A stretch of DNA of 64,000 bases from Motiliproteus sp036964625 (GTDB lineage Bacteria; Pseudomonadota; Gammaproteobacteria; Pseudomonadales; Balneatricaceae), in contig JBALTG010000007.1 in NCBI GenBank assembly GCA_036964625.1, positions 1 through 64,000 of the forward strand, read 5' to 3'. The notes beneath the pieces were generated by a model. The model saw only the letters and a program-made list of their open reading frames with translations, was not told where the DNA came from and did no database searches. The translations under genes were made by a program, and so were the position numbers. Positions 36,737 to 45,585 of the stretch are shown here, in pieces (within the stretch, counting starts at the first letter, position 1; each line of letters starts with the position of its first letter).

Positions 36737-38209
36737 CTACTCCAGGCGGTATTTCTCCAATCGGTAGCGCAGTTGGTCCCGGCTGATACCGAGCTGGCGG
36801 GCGGCTTTGGATACATTGCCATCGACGGCCTTGAGGGCGTTCTCGATGGTCAGTCGCTCCAGTTCTGGCAGGGTCCGGCTTAGCGCTGAATCATCGCTTT
36901 TAAATAAATAGGCATTCGAATCGGGGGGGCTACTGCTTTCGGTTTGTACTGGACCTGGACTGACGGGGTGATCGGAGCCTTCTGGCTGAGCCCATCCGGA
37001 TCTCGGCGCGAACTCGAACCGCGGAATATTTAGTTGTTCGGCGAGGATCTTAGCACCGGTCGCCAACATCACGGCCTGTTCCAGAGTGTTGCGCAGCTCC
37101 CTAACGTTACCCGGCCAGGTGTAGGCGTCGATCGCGGCACTGGCGTCAGCACTGAGAATCATGCCAGACTTACCGTACTTTCTCTGCAGTTCGGCCAGAA
37201 AATGCTCAGCCAATAGCGGCGCGTCTCCGCTGCGGTTGCGCAGGGGCGGGAGTTCGATGCACAGCGTATTGAGGCGAAAGAACAGGTCTTCCCGAAAGGT
37301 ACCGTTGCGCACCATCTCCCGCAGGGAACGATTGGTGGCGGTCACGATCTGCAGGCTCACCTGTTTGTCTCGCACGCTGCCGAGGCGTCGCACCCGTTGG
37401 TCTTCAAGCAGTCTAAGCAGCTTGGCCTGAGTCGGCAGGGCTAGCTCTCCGATCTCATCGAGAAACAGCGTGCCGCCGTCTGCGGCTTCAACCAGTCCCG
37501 CCTTGCGTCCGGCCGCACCGGTAAAAGCCCCGCGCTCGTAACCAAACAGCTCGGCTTCAACCAGTTGTGACGGGATAGTCGCGGCATTGAGTTCGATGAA
37601 AGGCTGTTGGGCGCGGCAGCCATCAAAATGCAGGGCGCGGGCCACCAGCTCTTTACCGGTGCCGGTTTCACCGGTGATCAGCACCGCCGGAGGCGCGGCG
37701 GATTTCAGGCTCCGGCTACCCAGGATAATACGGCGGATATGCTCTTTGGTTTGGGTAATCGCCGTACTCTGGCCGACCAGGGCATTCAGGCTCCCCGCTT
37801 CGGCGATCTTAGCGCTGAAATAGTCGAGCTGACTGTCGCGCTGATGCTGTTCCATGGCCTTCTCGAGCAGCAATTTTAGCTCGCTGAGCATCATCGGTTT
37901 GCTGAGGTAGTCGAATGCCCCGGCTTTCATGGCATCAACGGCCAGGCGCTCATTGCCGTGCCCGGTCACCATGATCACTTTCACATGGGGATCAAAGCAC
38001 CGGATGTGCGCCAACACTTGCAGACCGTTGAGCCCTCCCGGCAGATTGAAGTCCAACAGCACGGCATCGGGCTGAAAGGTCGCCAACGCATCCACGCCGG
38101 CCTGGCCGGTGCCGACGATCTCCGTGTGCATCCCGTTCAGGCGCAGGTATTTGCCGATTTTCTTGGCCAGAATAGCTTCATCTTCGATGATCAGAACCGA
38201 GTAAGCCAT
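36737..38209 (-). CDS. NtrC-class sigma-54-dependent response regulator
   Basis: A 490-aa activator with three domains: receiver (about 1-120; IIEDEA pocket, Asp in AVLLDFNLPGG, Lys in LSKPM), AAA+ (about 150-385; Walker A GETGTGKE, GYERGAFTGAAGR with the sigma-54-contacting GAFTGA loop, Walker B GGTLFLDEIGE), and a C-terminal Fis-type HTH (VDGNVSKAARQLGISRDQLRYRLEKY). The ATG at 38209 lies 4 bases after the kinase stop with AGGG 8 bases upstream. It is the likely activator of the -24/-12 promoter at 36535-36550. Confidence 0.93.
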   Translation of the reverse strand: MAYSVLIIEDEAILAKKIGKYLRLNGMHTEIVGTGQAGVDALATFQPDAVLLDFNLPGGLNGLQVLAHIRCFDPHVKVIMVTGHGNERLAVDAMKAGAFDYLSKPMMLSELKLLLEKAMEQHQRDSQLDYFSAKIAEAGSLNALVGQSTAITQTKEHIRRIILGSRSLKSAAPPAVLITGETGTGKELVARALHFDGCRAQQPFIELNAATIPSQLVEAELFGYERGAFTGAAGRKAGLVEAADGGTLFLDEIGELALPTQAKLLRLLEDQRVRRLGSVRDKQVSLQIVTATNRSLREMVRNGTFREDLFFRLNTLCIELPPLRNRSGDAPLLAEHFLAELQRKYGKSGMILSADASAAIDAYTWPGNVRELRNTLEQAVMLATGAKILAEQLNIPRFEFAPRSGWAQPEGSDHPVSPGPVQTESSSPPDSNAYLFKSDDSALSRTLPELERLTIENALKAVDGNVSKAARQLGISRDQLRYRLEKYRLE

Positions 38210-38213
38210 CGGT

Positions 38214-39584
38214 TTAACCCTGCACAGGAAATTGGATAATGGCACTGACACCGCCGTCGAGCGGACTGCAAATGTCGATCTCGCCCTGGTAGTGCTCTAC
38301 CAGGCGCTTGGATAGCGCAATCCCCAAGCCGGTCCCCGTCGGTTTGGTGGTGGTGAACGGGCGGTACAACTTCTGTTTAACCTCCTCTGGCAGCCCTGGT
38401 CCATTGTCGGTCACCTCGACCCTGGCTTGCTTAGCACGCTCATCCCGGCTCACACGGATCGCTACTTTACCTTGGCCATTGAGTGCCTCGACGGCATTCA
38501 TGATCAGATTGCCCAGCACCTGGGACAGAGGGGCCGCGTTGGCCTGGATCATCAGCGCTGAGGTATGCAGGTCGAGTTGTAGCTCTATGCCGGCTTTTTC
38601 GATTACCGAGCGGTAGCCGTCGGTAACCGTCTGCACCAGCTGATTCAGATCAACGGGTTCCAGCGCTTGTTGCTGGCTGGCAGAAAACTGCAGCAGTTCC
38701 CGCGCCCAGCGATCCAGCCGGTCGGCTTCCTGGATAATATCCTCTGCCGATTCACGGGCGCCGGCAAGGTCGTCGGTAAGGGTCAATTCGGCGGAAGCAC
38801 GGATCGATGCCAAGGGGTTACGCATGGAATGAGCCACCGCCGAGGCGGTTTCACCGATCATGGAGAGGCTGCGACTCTCCACTAGCTGTTGGTGCTGAGC
38901 CTCCATAATCCGCCTGGCGCGATCCACAATCCAGTACAAAGCGGCGAACAGTAGCAGACCGGCGCCCAGAGCACTAAACCAGATGATTCGCTGGCCTGCA
39001 AGGATGGAGTCGTGCAGGGCTATGGGCAATTTATACATCTCGACCGCCCCCACCACCTTATCCCCGGGTGCGTTCCAGATCGGGATATAAGTTTCAATAA
39101 ACCGCACTCCCGAACGATTACCGATCAGCCCCCTGTGTTCCTCCTTTTGGGTATCACCCACGGTACCGGTTTCGAATACCAGTTGTCCGGCCAAGGCTTC
39201 ATCAAGTTCATGGTTATCGCTAAACCGTTGTCCGATCAGCTCAGCATTGCTCGACCAGATGACCACGCGGTGCTGACTGTAGACGTTGGCCCGCGCCATA
39301 TCCGGCATGTTGGTGATATGGGTAAAAAAACTGTCGAGGGCGCGCAGATCGTAGTTGGCACCTTCGGCCATGAACTGCTCCCAGGTGTGCTCGGACGTGA
39401 CAATGCTGTCAATAAACTCCTGGCTGATGGTGGCTTCACGTAACAAGATTTTTTCGGTGAATAGATTGGACAGGGTGTAGGCGGAGACCACGGCAATCAG
39501 CGCGATGCAGGACAGGCTTAAAATCGCGAACTGCTGGGTAAGGTTAAATCGGGGGTTGCCGGGAAAATTCATCAACGTGTCCAA
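38214..39584 (-). CDS. Membrane sensor histidine kinase
   Basis: A 456-aa kinase with two transmembrane helices (about 18-38 and 200-222) enclosing a roughly 160-residue periplasmic sensor that looks like a single Cache/PAS fold (ends VGAVEMYKLPIALH). The H-box is VAHSMRNPLASIRASAEL; N, G1 and G2 boxes are in NLIMNAVEAL, VTDNGPGLPE and GTGLGIALSKRLVEHY. It is cotranscribed with the NtrC-class regulator. The ligand is unknown. An ATG at 39572 is an alternative start. Confidence 0.9.
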   Translation of the reverse strand: MDTLMNFPGNPRFNLTQQFAILSLSCIALIAVVSAYTLSNLFTEKILLREATISQEFIDSIVTSEHTWEQFMAEGANYDLRALDSFFTHITNMPDMARANVYSQHRVVIWSSNAELIGQRFSDNHELDEALAGQLVFETGTVGDTQKEEHRGLIGNRSGVRFIETYIPIWNAPGDKVVGAVEMYKLPIALHDSILAGQRIIWFSALGAGLLLFAALYWIVDRARRIMEAQHQQLVESRSLSMIGETASAVAHSMRNPLASIRASAELTLTDDLAGARESAEDIIQEADRLDRWARELLQFSASQQQALEPVDLNQLVQTVTDGYRSVIEKAGIELQLDLHTSALMIQANAAPLSQVLGNLIMNAVEALNGQGKVAIRVSRDERAKQARVEVTDNGPGLPEEVKQKLYRPFTTTKPTGTGLGIALSKRLVEHYQGEIDICSPLDGGVSAIIQFPVQG

Positions 39585-40040
39585 CTTCCATCATTTTTTG
39601 TTAAATGCACATCCGTGCAGCCCCGTCGGGGCTTTCAAAGAGACTGCAGCTCCGCGCTAACGAGTTTCGACAGGCAGCAAGTCTGTCTGTAATCATGCCT
39701 TGATCTACGGCCTCTCTGAAGGCCAGCGGCGCAAGATGCTTGTTGTTAGGTTCCATAGCGTATGGTACTTGATAGTACCGTATCCGCCGTGTCGTTTTAA
39801 CTGTAATTTCGCGCTATCCGCAACCATCCTATTGATGCTAATCATTAAATTGCTAATCTTCGGCTGCGTATTCGAGTTAATATCAGTCAATAATTGATCA
39901 GTGTAACGTCTGTTGCTAATATGTTCGCTGCATTGCAACACACGCAGTGGCAGGGATGTTTAGTTGTTAGTTTGAGCCGCGTGCTCATCCTCAGTAGTTT
40001 ACGCATTCTTACTTCTGTCTTAACCAGAAGGATCGCAAGG
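39585..40040. other. 456-bp intergenic region between the kinase and the lipoprotein gene
   Basis: This spacer should hold the promoter of the kinase-regulator genes (leftward) and that of the lipoprotein (rightward). A short palindrome lies at 39619-39633. Reading frames in it are short and have no family character. The 3' third is AT-rich (39780-39900), where a rightward promoter is plausible but not definable by eye. Confidence 0.5.
39619..39633. terminator. GC-rich palindrome upstream of the sensor kinase
   Basis: AGCCCCG-T-CGGGGCT, followed on the plus strand by TTTC. Possible weak terminator or operator; it is 35 bases upstream of the kinase start codon on the other strand. Confidence 0.35.
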
Positions 40041-41125
40041 ATGCCGTTATCCAGTCTCGCCTCAAAAAGACTCCTCACAGTCTGCATACTCAGCAGCTTT
40101 TTAGTGGGCTGCGATGGCGGCAGCGATGCTGCCGCTGGCAATCTCGTCAACAGCGGTATCGAAACCGTGCTGGCGACCGATATCGAAATCACCCAGGCGA
40201 GCGATTCCGACGCAGCCCCCCGGATACCCGACACTAATCCCGACACCAATCCCGGCACTAATCCCGACACTAATCCCGACACCACCCCCGATGTGTTCAG
40301 ATTCGCCAGCCTGGCCGATGTCGCCTTTAACACTGGGTTTGAATCCAATGAGATCACCATCCGCGGTATTACCAGCCCCACGGCTATCAGTATTTGGGGC
40401 GGTGCGTACAGCCTAAACGGCGCTAGCTACACCCGTGCCAACGGCACGTTGAATAACGGCGATACCCTGAGGGTCCGCCTGATCAGCGCAGCCAGCTTCG
40501 CCGCCGCGACCACCGCCCACGTGCAGATTGGCGGTACCAGCGGCAGTTTCGTCTCTACTACCTACAGTCAGTATCTGACCCCAGACCGCTTCAGCTTCGC
40601 CGATCAGTCCGGTGTTGCGCTGAGCACCCCATTAGAATCCAACCCGATCACCGTCAGCGGTATCAATACCGACATCGACACTGCCATTAGCATTAGCGGC
40701 GGTGCTTACAGCATAAACGGCGGGGCCTTTACCCGCGCTGATGGCACGGTGGATAATGACGCGACCGTTAGGGTGCGTCTGACCTCGTCTAGTGACTACA
40801 ACACCGCAGCCAATGCTACCCTCACTATCGGCGGCATCAGTGACAGCTTTGATATCACCACCAGGGCTTTTTTGGTGGCTGAGATCGGCATCGACATGGA
40901 CGCCATCCACGCCGCCGGTCAGCGCTTCGATATGGGCTGCTATGACCCGGATTTACCCGAGCAAGGGGCTCATCGTGATTCCGATTGCCTTACAGTGAAA
41001 AACCCAAGCACCGCGGCACTGTCGCCAGTAGCTTTGCGATGAGCGCCCACGAGCTCACCTTCGCCGCCGACGGTGCCCACGGCTTAAGCGGCGAGGTTAA
41101 AGGGCATGTATTTAAAAGCAGATGA
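40041..41125 (+). pseudogene. Repeat lipoprotein with a frameshift near its C-terminus
   Basis: MPLSSLASKRLLTVCILSSFLVGC is a lipoprotein signal with the lipobox LVGC; AGAAGGA lies 9 bases upstream of the ATG. A PDTN repeat linker (five units) follows, then two beta-sandwich-like repeats of about 85 residues, each with FxFxxxxxVxxxTxxESNxITxxGI and GGAYSxNGxxxTRAxGTxxNxxTVRVRLxS. The frame stops at 41042, but the next frame continues with SSFAMSAHELTFAADGAHGLSGEVKGHVF to 41125. One extra A in the A5 run at 40998-41002 would join them. So this is a recent frameshift, a contingency tract or a sequencing error. Function is unknown; a surface or periplasmic adhesin-like role is possible. Confidence 0.65.
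40227..40286 (+). repeat. 12-bp x 5 in-frame repeat in the lipoprotein linker
   Basis: Five units of CCCGACACYAAT type encode a PDTN linker just after the lipoprotein signal. The last unit is altered to end in Thr. Confidence 0.9.
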
Positions 41126-41153
41126 TGGGTGTGCGTTTTCTGAGCAGATTGTT

Positions 41154-42008
41154 TTATGCAAAGCCGGACTGAGAGGATACGGCATCGATCAGTGTCACCA
41201 CTGCCTTGAGGGGTAGAGCATTGCGATGTTGAATCAATACTGTCGGTATCATTGCCAAGTGGGGTGGTAGTGATTCAATGCAAAGATCCTGTTGGTATCG
41301 GCTATGGGCAATCACCCAGCGCGGTATCAGAGTGCAGCCGAGTCCCACGGCGACACAGCCGAGAATGCCATCCAGGGTGCCGAGTTCCATCACCTCGTTT
41401 AGCTGATGCCCGCATTCACGCTGCCAGGTAAGTGCTCTGGCGCGGTAGGCGCAGCCCTCGCGGAATAGAATCAGTGCCGGCTGGCTGTCGGTGTGCTGTT
41501 TTGAGCGCACCAGCACCAACTCTTCCCGTAGTAACTCCTGCGCCTGTAGCTCTGGATGATCGACCACGCCGCCAACAAAGGCACAGTCGAGCTTGTGGTT
41601 GAGTACCCGCTCGATCAGTGTTGCCGAGGTATGCGTTTCTACCCGCAGGGTTAAACCCGCATGCAGTTGGCGCAGCGTTTTCAGCGCCGGCGGCAAACGC
41701 AGTGCCGCAAAGGTCTCCATGGTCCCGATCCGGAGTTCGCCGCTCTGCTCGCCTACCTGGCGCACGGCGGCTCCCGCGCGGGATTCCAGTTGCAGCAGCT
41801 GGCGCGAATAATCCAGCAAAACCCGCCCGGAAGGCGCCAGCTCCAACCCCCTGCCTTTGCGGTAGAACAGCTCAGCGCCCAGTTCTTTCTCTAGCCGTTT
41901 AATTCGCGTGGTGACGTTGGACTGAACGGTATTGAGTTTGCGCGACGCAGAAAGGACGCCGCCCTCCTCGACAACGGCCTGAAAGGTGCGTAGCGACAGT
42001 AACTCCAT
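41154..42008 (-). CDS. LysR-type transcriptional regulator
   Basis: A 284-aa LysR protein: HTH at residues 1-60 (LRTFQAVVEEGGVLSASRKLNTVQSNVTTRIKRLEKELGAELFYR) and a periplasmic-binding-fold effector domain from about 90. It is divergent from an MFS exporter with a 98-bp spacer holding a 13-bp LysR-type palindrome, so it probably controls that gene. The effector is unknown. Confidence 0.92.
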   Translation of the reverse strand: MELLSLRTFQAVVEEGGVLSASRKLNTVQSNVTTRIKRLEKELGAELFYRKGRGLELAPSGRVLLDYSRQLLQLESRAGAAVRQVGEQSGELRIGTMETFAALRLPPALKTLRQLHAGLTLRVETHTSATLIERVLNHKLDCAFVGGVVDHPELQAQELLREELVLVRSKQHTDSQPALILFREGCAYRARALTWQRECGHQLNEVMELGTLDGILGCVAVGLGCTLIPRWVIAHSRYQQDLCIESLPPHLAMIPTVLIQHRNALPLKAVVTLIDAVSSQSGFA

Positions 42009-42046
42009 TATGTATCTCCAAAACAGAACTGTTTGTTCGTTAATAT

Positions 42047-42059
42047 TCTATTGAATAGA
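42047..42059. promoter_or_regulatory. Candidate LysR operator
   Basis: TCTATT-G-AATAGA is a perfect 13-base palindrome fitting the T-N11-A pattern of LysR binding sites. It lies in the 98-bp spacer between the divergent LysR and MFS genes. Confidence 0.5.
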
Positions 42060-42106
42060 TAACGGATAGTATTTACCTTCTCCTATAGAGATTCAAGGGA
42101 GAATTT

Positions 42107-43309
42107 ATGAACGATCAAATTCAACGATTCAAGGTGCTGAGCGCCGGAGTACTCAGCTTGGTACTGATGATGGGTATCGCCCGTTTCGCCTACACCCCGC
42201 TGTTGCCAATCATGCAGCAGCAGGCCGGTTTGGGGGTGTCTGAGGGGGGCTGGCTGGCGGCGATTAACTATCTGGGCTACCTGTGTGGTGCCCTGATCGC
42301 GGCATTGATCAGCGATCTGGTGATTAAAGATCGTCTCTACCGTATCGGCTTGGTGGTTGCGGTCATCACGACCGCAGGCATGGGGCTGACCGACAATTTC
42401 TGGCTCTGGTCCGTGCTCCGGTTTTTTGCTGGACTGAGCACCGCCGCGGGCATGCTGCTCGGTTCAGGGCTGATCTTGAACTGGCTGATTCGGCATAATC
42501 ATCGCAGCGAACTGGGGATCCATTTCAGTGGCGTGGGTCTGGGCATCGCCTTGTGTGCCATCGCTGTCGAACTGATGAGCCGCTACGTAGATTGGAGCTC
42601 ACAGTGGCTGATCCTGACGTTGATTGGTGCGCTGATCCTGATTCCGGCTTGGGCTTGGTTGCCGTCACCCGACACCACAACGGTCCCTAGCAGCAGCGGG
42701 GCGATGGCGGATGCTCCCCCCAGTCGTGCCTTTATGCGGTTGTTTATGATCGCGTATTTCTGCGCAGGGGTTGGTTATGTGATTAGCGCTACCTTTATTG
42801 TCGCCATCGTCGACCAGCTGCCCGGCCTGGAGGGTAAAGGCGCCTGGACCTTTATGGTGGTTGGGCTGGCGGCAGCACCTGCGGCTATTTTATGGGATCT
42901 GGTCGCACGCCGGTTCGGTAATCTGAACGCCCTGATCTGCGCCAGCGTACTGCAGATTATCGGCATACTGCTGCCGGTGATCGAGCCTAACTTCACTCTG
43001 TCGATGATCGGAGCGATCCTGTTCGGCGGCACCATGGTTGGTATCGTCAGCTTAGTGCTGACCATGGCGGGACGTTATTATCCCACCCGGCCTGCGAAAA
43101 TGATGGGCAAGATGACCCTCTCATACGGGGTCGCCCAGATTATCGCCCCGGCAATCACCGGTCTGCTAGCCGAACGCAGCGGCAGCTATAGTGATGGTCT
43201 TTATCTGGCCGCCACGATGATGGCCGTGGGTACGGTGCTGTTGCTGATGCTCAAGACGCTCGAACGCAGCGAAACCGAGGCCTTGAAACCCACTCCAAAC
43301 AGAGCCTAG
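42107..43309 (+). CDS. YbfB-family MFS transporter
   Basis: A 400-aa membrane protein with about 12 helices. The N-terminal GIARFAYTPLLPIMQQQ segment and the GWLAAINYLGYLCGAL helix are characteristic of the YbfB/YjiJ (MFS_4) group. A gap of about 25 polar residues after helix 6 (SPDTTTVPSSSGAM) is the usual central loop. AGGGAG precedes the ATG by 6 bases. Substrate is unknown; export of a small metabolite under LysR control is the likely role. Confidence 0.9.
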   Translation: MNDQIQRFKVLSAGVLSLVLMMGIARFAYTPLLPIMQQQAGLGVSEGGWLAAINYLGYLCGALIAALISDLVIKDRLYRIGLVVAVITTAGMGLTDNFWLWSVLRFFAGLSTAAGMLLGSGLILNWLIRHNHRSELGIHFSGVGLGIALCAIAVELMSRYVDWSSQWLILTLIGALILIPAWAWLPSPDTTTVPSSSGAMADAPPSRAFMRLFMIAYFCAGVGYVISATFIVAIVDQLPGLEGKGAWTFMVVGLAAAPAAILWDLVARRFGNLNALICASVLQIIGILLPVIEPNFTLSMIGAILFGGTMVGIVSLVLTMAGRYYPTRPAKMMGKMTLSYGVAQIIAPAITGLLAERSGSYSDGLYLAATMMAVGTVLLLMLKTLERSETEALKPTPNRA

Positions 43310-43344
43310 CATTCTGGCAGCACAAGCAATACCAGGTCGTCTTG

Positions 43345-44115
43345 CTAGTGCCCGAACACCTGCCTGAGCAGGTCGGTGGATCGCGCCAGCGGATCGGCGC
43401 GGATCTTTTTCTCCTCTTCCGCTAACATCAGAAACAGCCCTACTAACGCTTGGCTGGTGACATGGTTTTCCAGATTCAGATCCATATCTCCCACGAGCGG
43501 GTATTGGCTGGCCTTTATAACCAACGCTTGGTAGTAGCGGGTGGCGCCGACCTGTTCCAACGCCTCGCTAATGCTGGGTTTGAATACGGCTTCGAGCTGG
43601 GCTGAGGTACGCTCTTGAAAATAGCGGGTGGCCGTATCGTTGCCGCCCTGATAGATTTCACGGGCGTCCTCGATGCTCATCTGTTTGAGGGTCTCGAGAA
43701 AATAGGCGCTGGCCTGCGGGGCTGCCTGCTCGGCCGCACGGTTCATGCTCAATTCGAACTCATCAACCATGCTGCCCATGCCAAATTGACGCAGCAGTGC
43801 GGAGCCTCTATTGATCGCGTCCGGGAGCGGTATCCGGATAGCCGGATTGGCAAAGTAGCCGTCGGTTTTGGAGGCGCTGGCAACCGCCCGCTGGGTGCCG
43901 ACTTCCAGCGCTTGTTTGAGGCCTTGCACCAGGGTATCGGTATCGAGATTACTGCTGCTGGTCGGCACCGTGTCGTTGGAGTTTTTGAGTAGTTCGGGTG
44001 CATTTTGCTCCAGCGACTTGAGCAGATCTCCCCAGCCAGCATGAGTCAGTTGGGGGTGGAGAAAAAGTGCCATCGTTAAACTGATGCCCAGGATCTCGGA
44101 ACGACGGATATGCAT
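43345..44115 (-). CDS. DUF4197 periplasmic protein
   Basis: A 256-aa protein with a signal peptide (about 1-26, ending LTHA) and the DUF4197 pattern: LVQGLKQALEVGTQRAV, GYFANPAIRIPLPDAI, FELSMNRAAEQAAPQA, and ATRYFQERTSAQLEAVFKPSISEAL. Function of the family is unknown. It converges with the MFS gene. Confidence 0.88.
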   Translation of the reverse strand: MHIRRSEILGISLTMALFLHPQLTHAGWGDLLKSLEQNAPELLKNSNDTVPTSSSNLDTDTLVQGLKQALEVGTQRAVASASKTDGYFANPAIRIPLPDAINRGSALLRQFGMGSMVDEFELSMNRAAEQAAPQASAYFLETLKQMSIEDAREIYQGGNDTATRYFQERTSAQLEAVFKPSISEALEQVGATRYYQALVIKASQYPLVGDMDLNLENHVTSQALVGLFLMLAEEEKKIRADPLARSTDLLRQVFGH

Positions 44116-44159
44116 AACTAGCTCTCCTCAGGGTGCCGCGTGTTCGAGTTACCGCTAGT

Positions 44160-44342
44160 TTAGACTTGATTTTCGTCTGCAGTTTTGTTGAGGGTGATGC
44201 TGAGCGTTTTGGCATCTCCGGCGTACCACTTTTGCACGTAGATTGAACCGATGACAGGGGCGCGCCCCTGTTCGACGATCTCCTTGAAACGAACACTGTG
44301 TTTGACCTCTTTTTCTAGTTCAAACTTAACGGTGATGGGCAT
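44160..44342 (-). CDS. Small conserved-looking hypothetical protein
   Basis: A 60-aa acidic/basic mixed protein starting MPITVKFELEKEVKHSVRFKE with VIGSIYVQKWYAGD in the middle; it looks like a short beta-sheet protein seen in other gammaproteobacteria. AAGGA is 8 bases upstream of the ATG, which is good support. A longer frame of 183 codons reading into pfkA is out of phase with pfkA and not credible upstream of this ATG. Function unknown. Confidence 0.7.
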   Translation of the reverse strand: MPITVKFELEKEVKHSVRFKEIVEQGRAPVIGSIYVQKWYAGDAKTLSITLNKTADENQV

Positions 44343-44409
44343 GCATGATTCCTTATAAAGTTGAAACACAGTCTTGGATTGAACAACTGTCAGGGATAAA
44401 AAAAAGTCT

Positions 44410-45408
44410 TTAGCCGCGTAGCTTTCGGGCCAGTTGGAGCATCGCCTGGTCCTCGAATGAGCGTGGCTGAAGAACTTGTTGCAGGGGTACGGCCGTAAAC
44501 TCATTGCGTTGCACTGCCAGCATGACGTCGGACATGCCCGCTTGCAGGTGGCTGATTGCCATCGCCCCAAGGCAGGACGCCAGTACCCGGTCGTGCCCGG
44601 TGGGGGCGCCGCCGCGCTGAGTGTGCCCCAGGATGCAGACTCGCGGCTCGTAACCCTGTTCCTCAAGTTTATAGGCGAGTCGCTGGGTACGTCCGGGCTC
44701 TCCTTCGGCAATCACTATGATACTGCTTAAACGGCCGTTAAGGCGGCTTTGATCAAGGCTGTCACAGATGGTCTCGAACGCGATCGGGCTGTTGGGGATC
44801 AATATGAACTCGGCACCGCCTGCGATGCCTGCCTGGGCGGCGATAAAGCCGGAGTTGCGCCCCATCACTTCGACCAGAAACAGGCGGTCGTGGGAGTTTG
44901 CCGTATCCCGGATACGGTCGATCGCATCCAGCGCCGTATTGACCGCCGTATCGAAACCGATGCTGTCTTCGGTACCGGTCATATCGTTGTCGATGGTGCC
45001 CGGGATGCCGATCACCGCGAAACCGGTCTCCTGTTGAAACAGATGCGCCCCAGTCAGTGAACCATCGCCACCGATCACCACCAGCGCCTCTATCGCCATC
45101 TCCCGCAGTCGTTCAGCGGCTTTCATCCGTACTGCCGGATAGTGAAACTCGGCGCAGCGATCACTCTTGAGGCAGGTGCCCCCGCGGTGCAGAATATTCG
45201 CCACCGAGGCGGAGCTGAGCGGTCGAATATCCCCTTCGACCAAGCCACTAAAGCCGTGATAGATGCCGAAAACCTCGATCCCCTCCTCGCTCCCTGCTCT
45301 GACCAACGCACGGATGGCGGCATTCATCCCGGGCGCATCTCCGCCACTGGTGAGTACCGCGATACGGGACAGGTTTTTGATTGAGTTAAGCTTAGGAAAA
45401 CGGTACAT
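44410..45408 (-). CDS. pfkA: 6-phosphofructokinase (ATP-dependent type)
   Basis: PfkA phosphorylates fructose-6-P in glycolysis. LTSGGDAPGMNAAIR near the N-terminus, GGDGSLTGA (Gly after GGD, favouring ATP over pyrophosphate), the catalytic IPGTIDND and VEVMGRNSGFIA are intact. At 332 aa it has about 12 extra N-terminal residues compared with E. coli. Many Pseudomonas lack this enzyme, so its presence argues for a glycolytic, non-Pseudomonas host. Confidence 0.95.
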   Translation of the reverse strand: MYRFPKLNSIKNLSRIAVLTSGGDAPGMNAAIRALVRAGSEEGIEVFGIYHGFSGLVEGDIRPLSSASVANILHRGGTCLKSDRCAEFHYPAVRMKAAERLREMAIEALVVIGGDGSLTGAHLFQQETGFAVIGIPGTIDNDMTGTEDSIGFDTAVNTALDAIDRIRDTANSHDRLFLVEVMGRNSGFIAAQAGIAGGAEFILIPNSPIAFETICDSLDQSRLNGRLSSIIVIAEGEPGRTQRLAYKLEEQGYEPRVCILGHTQRGGAPTGHDRVLASCLGAMAISHLQAGMSDVMLAVQRNEFTAVPLQQVLQPRSFEDQAMLQLARKLRG

Positions 45409-45585
45409 AACAACACTCCGAAGCAGATGGCTAAGGTCCGGGCAGCCTCGTTGAAACAGGGTGAAAAAACCAATCCCAGTGTTTTTATACCCTTAGCCCA
45501 GTGTTGTCCAGCATACGCGGGTGGCGGGCTGATTACAGCCGCTTGAGAGGATGTGAATGCAGGTGCGCGGACTCTGCGTGAGCGG

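Noticed and set aside
39894..40040. Upstream extension of the lipoprotein frame to 39894
   Set aside because: It would bury the lipoprotein signal peptide 49 residues inside the protein; the ATG at 40041 has a ribosome-binding site and a clean lipobox.
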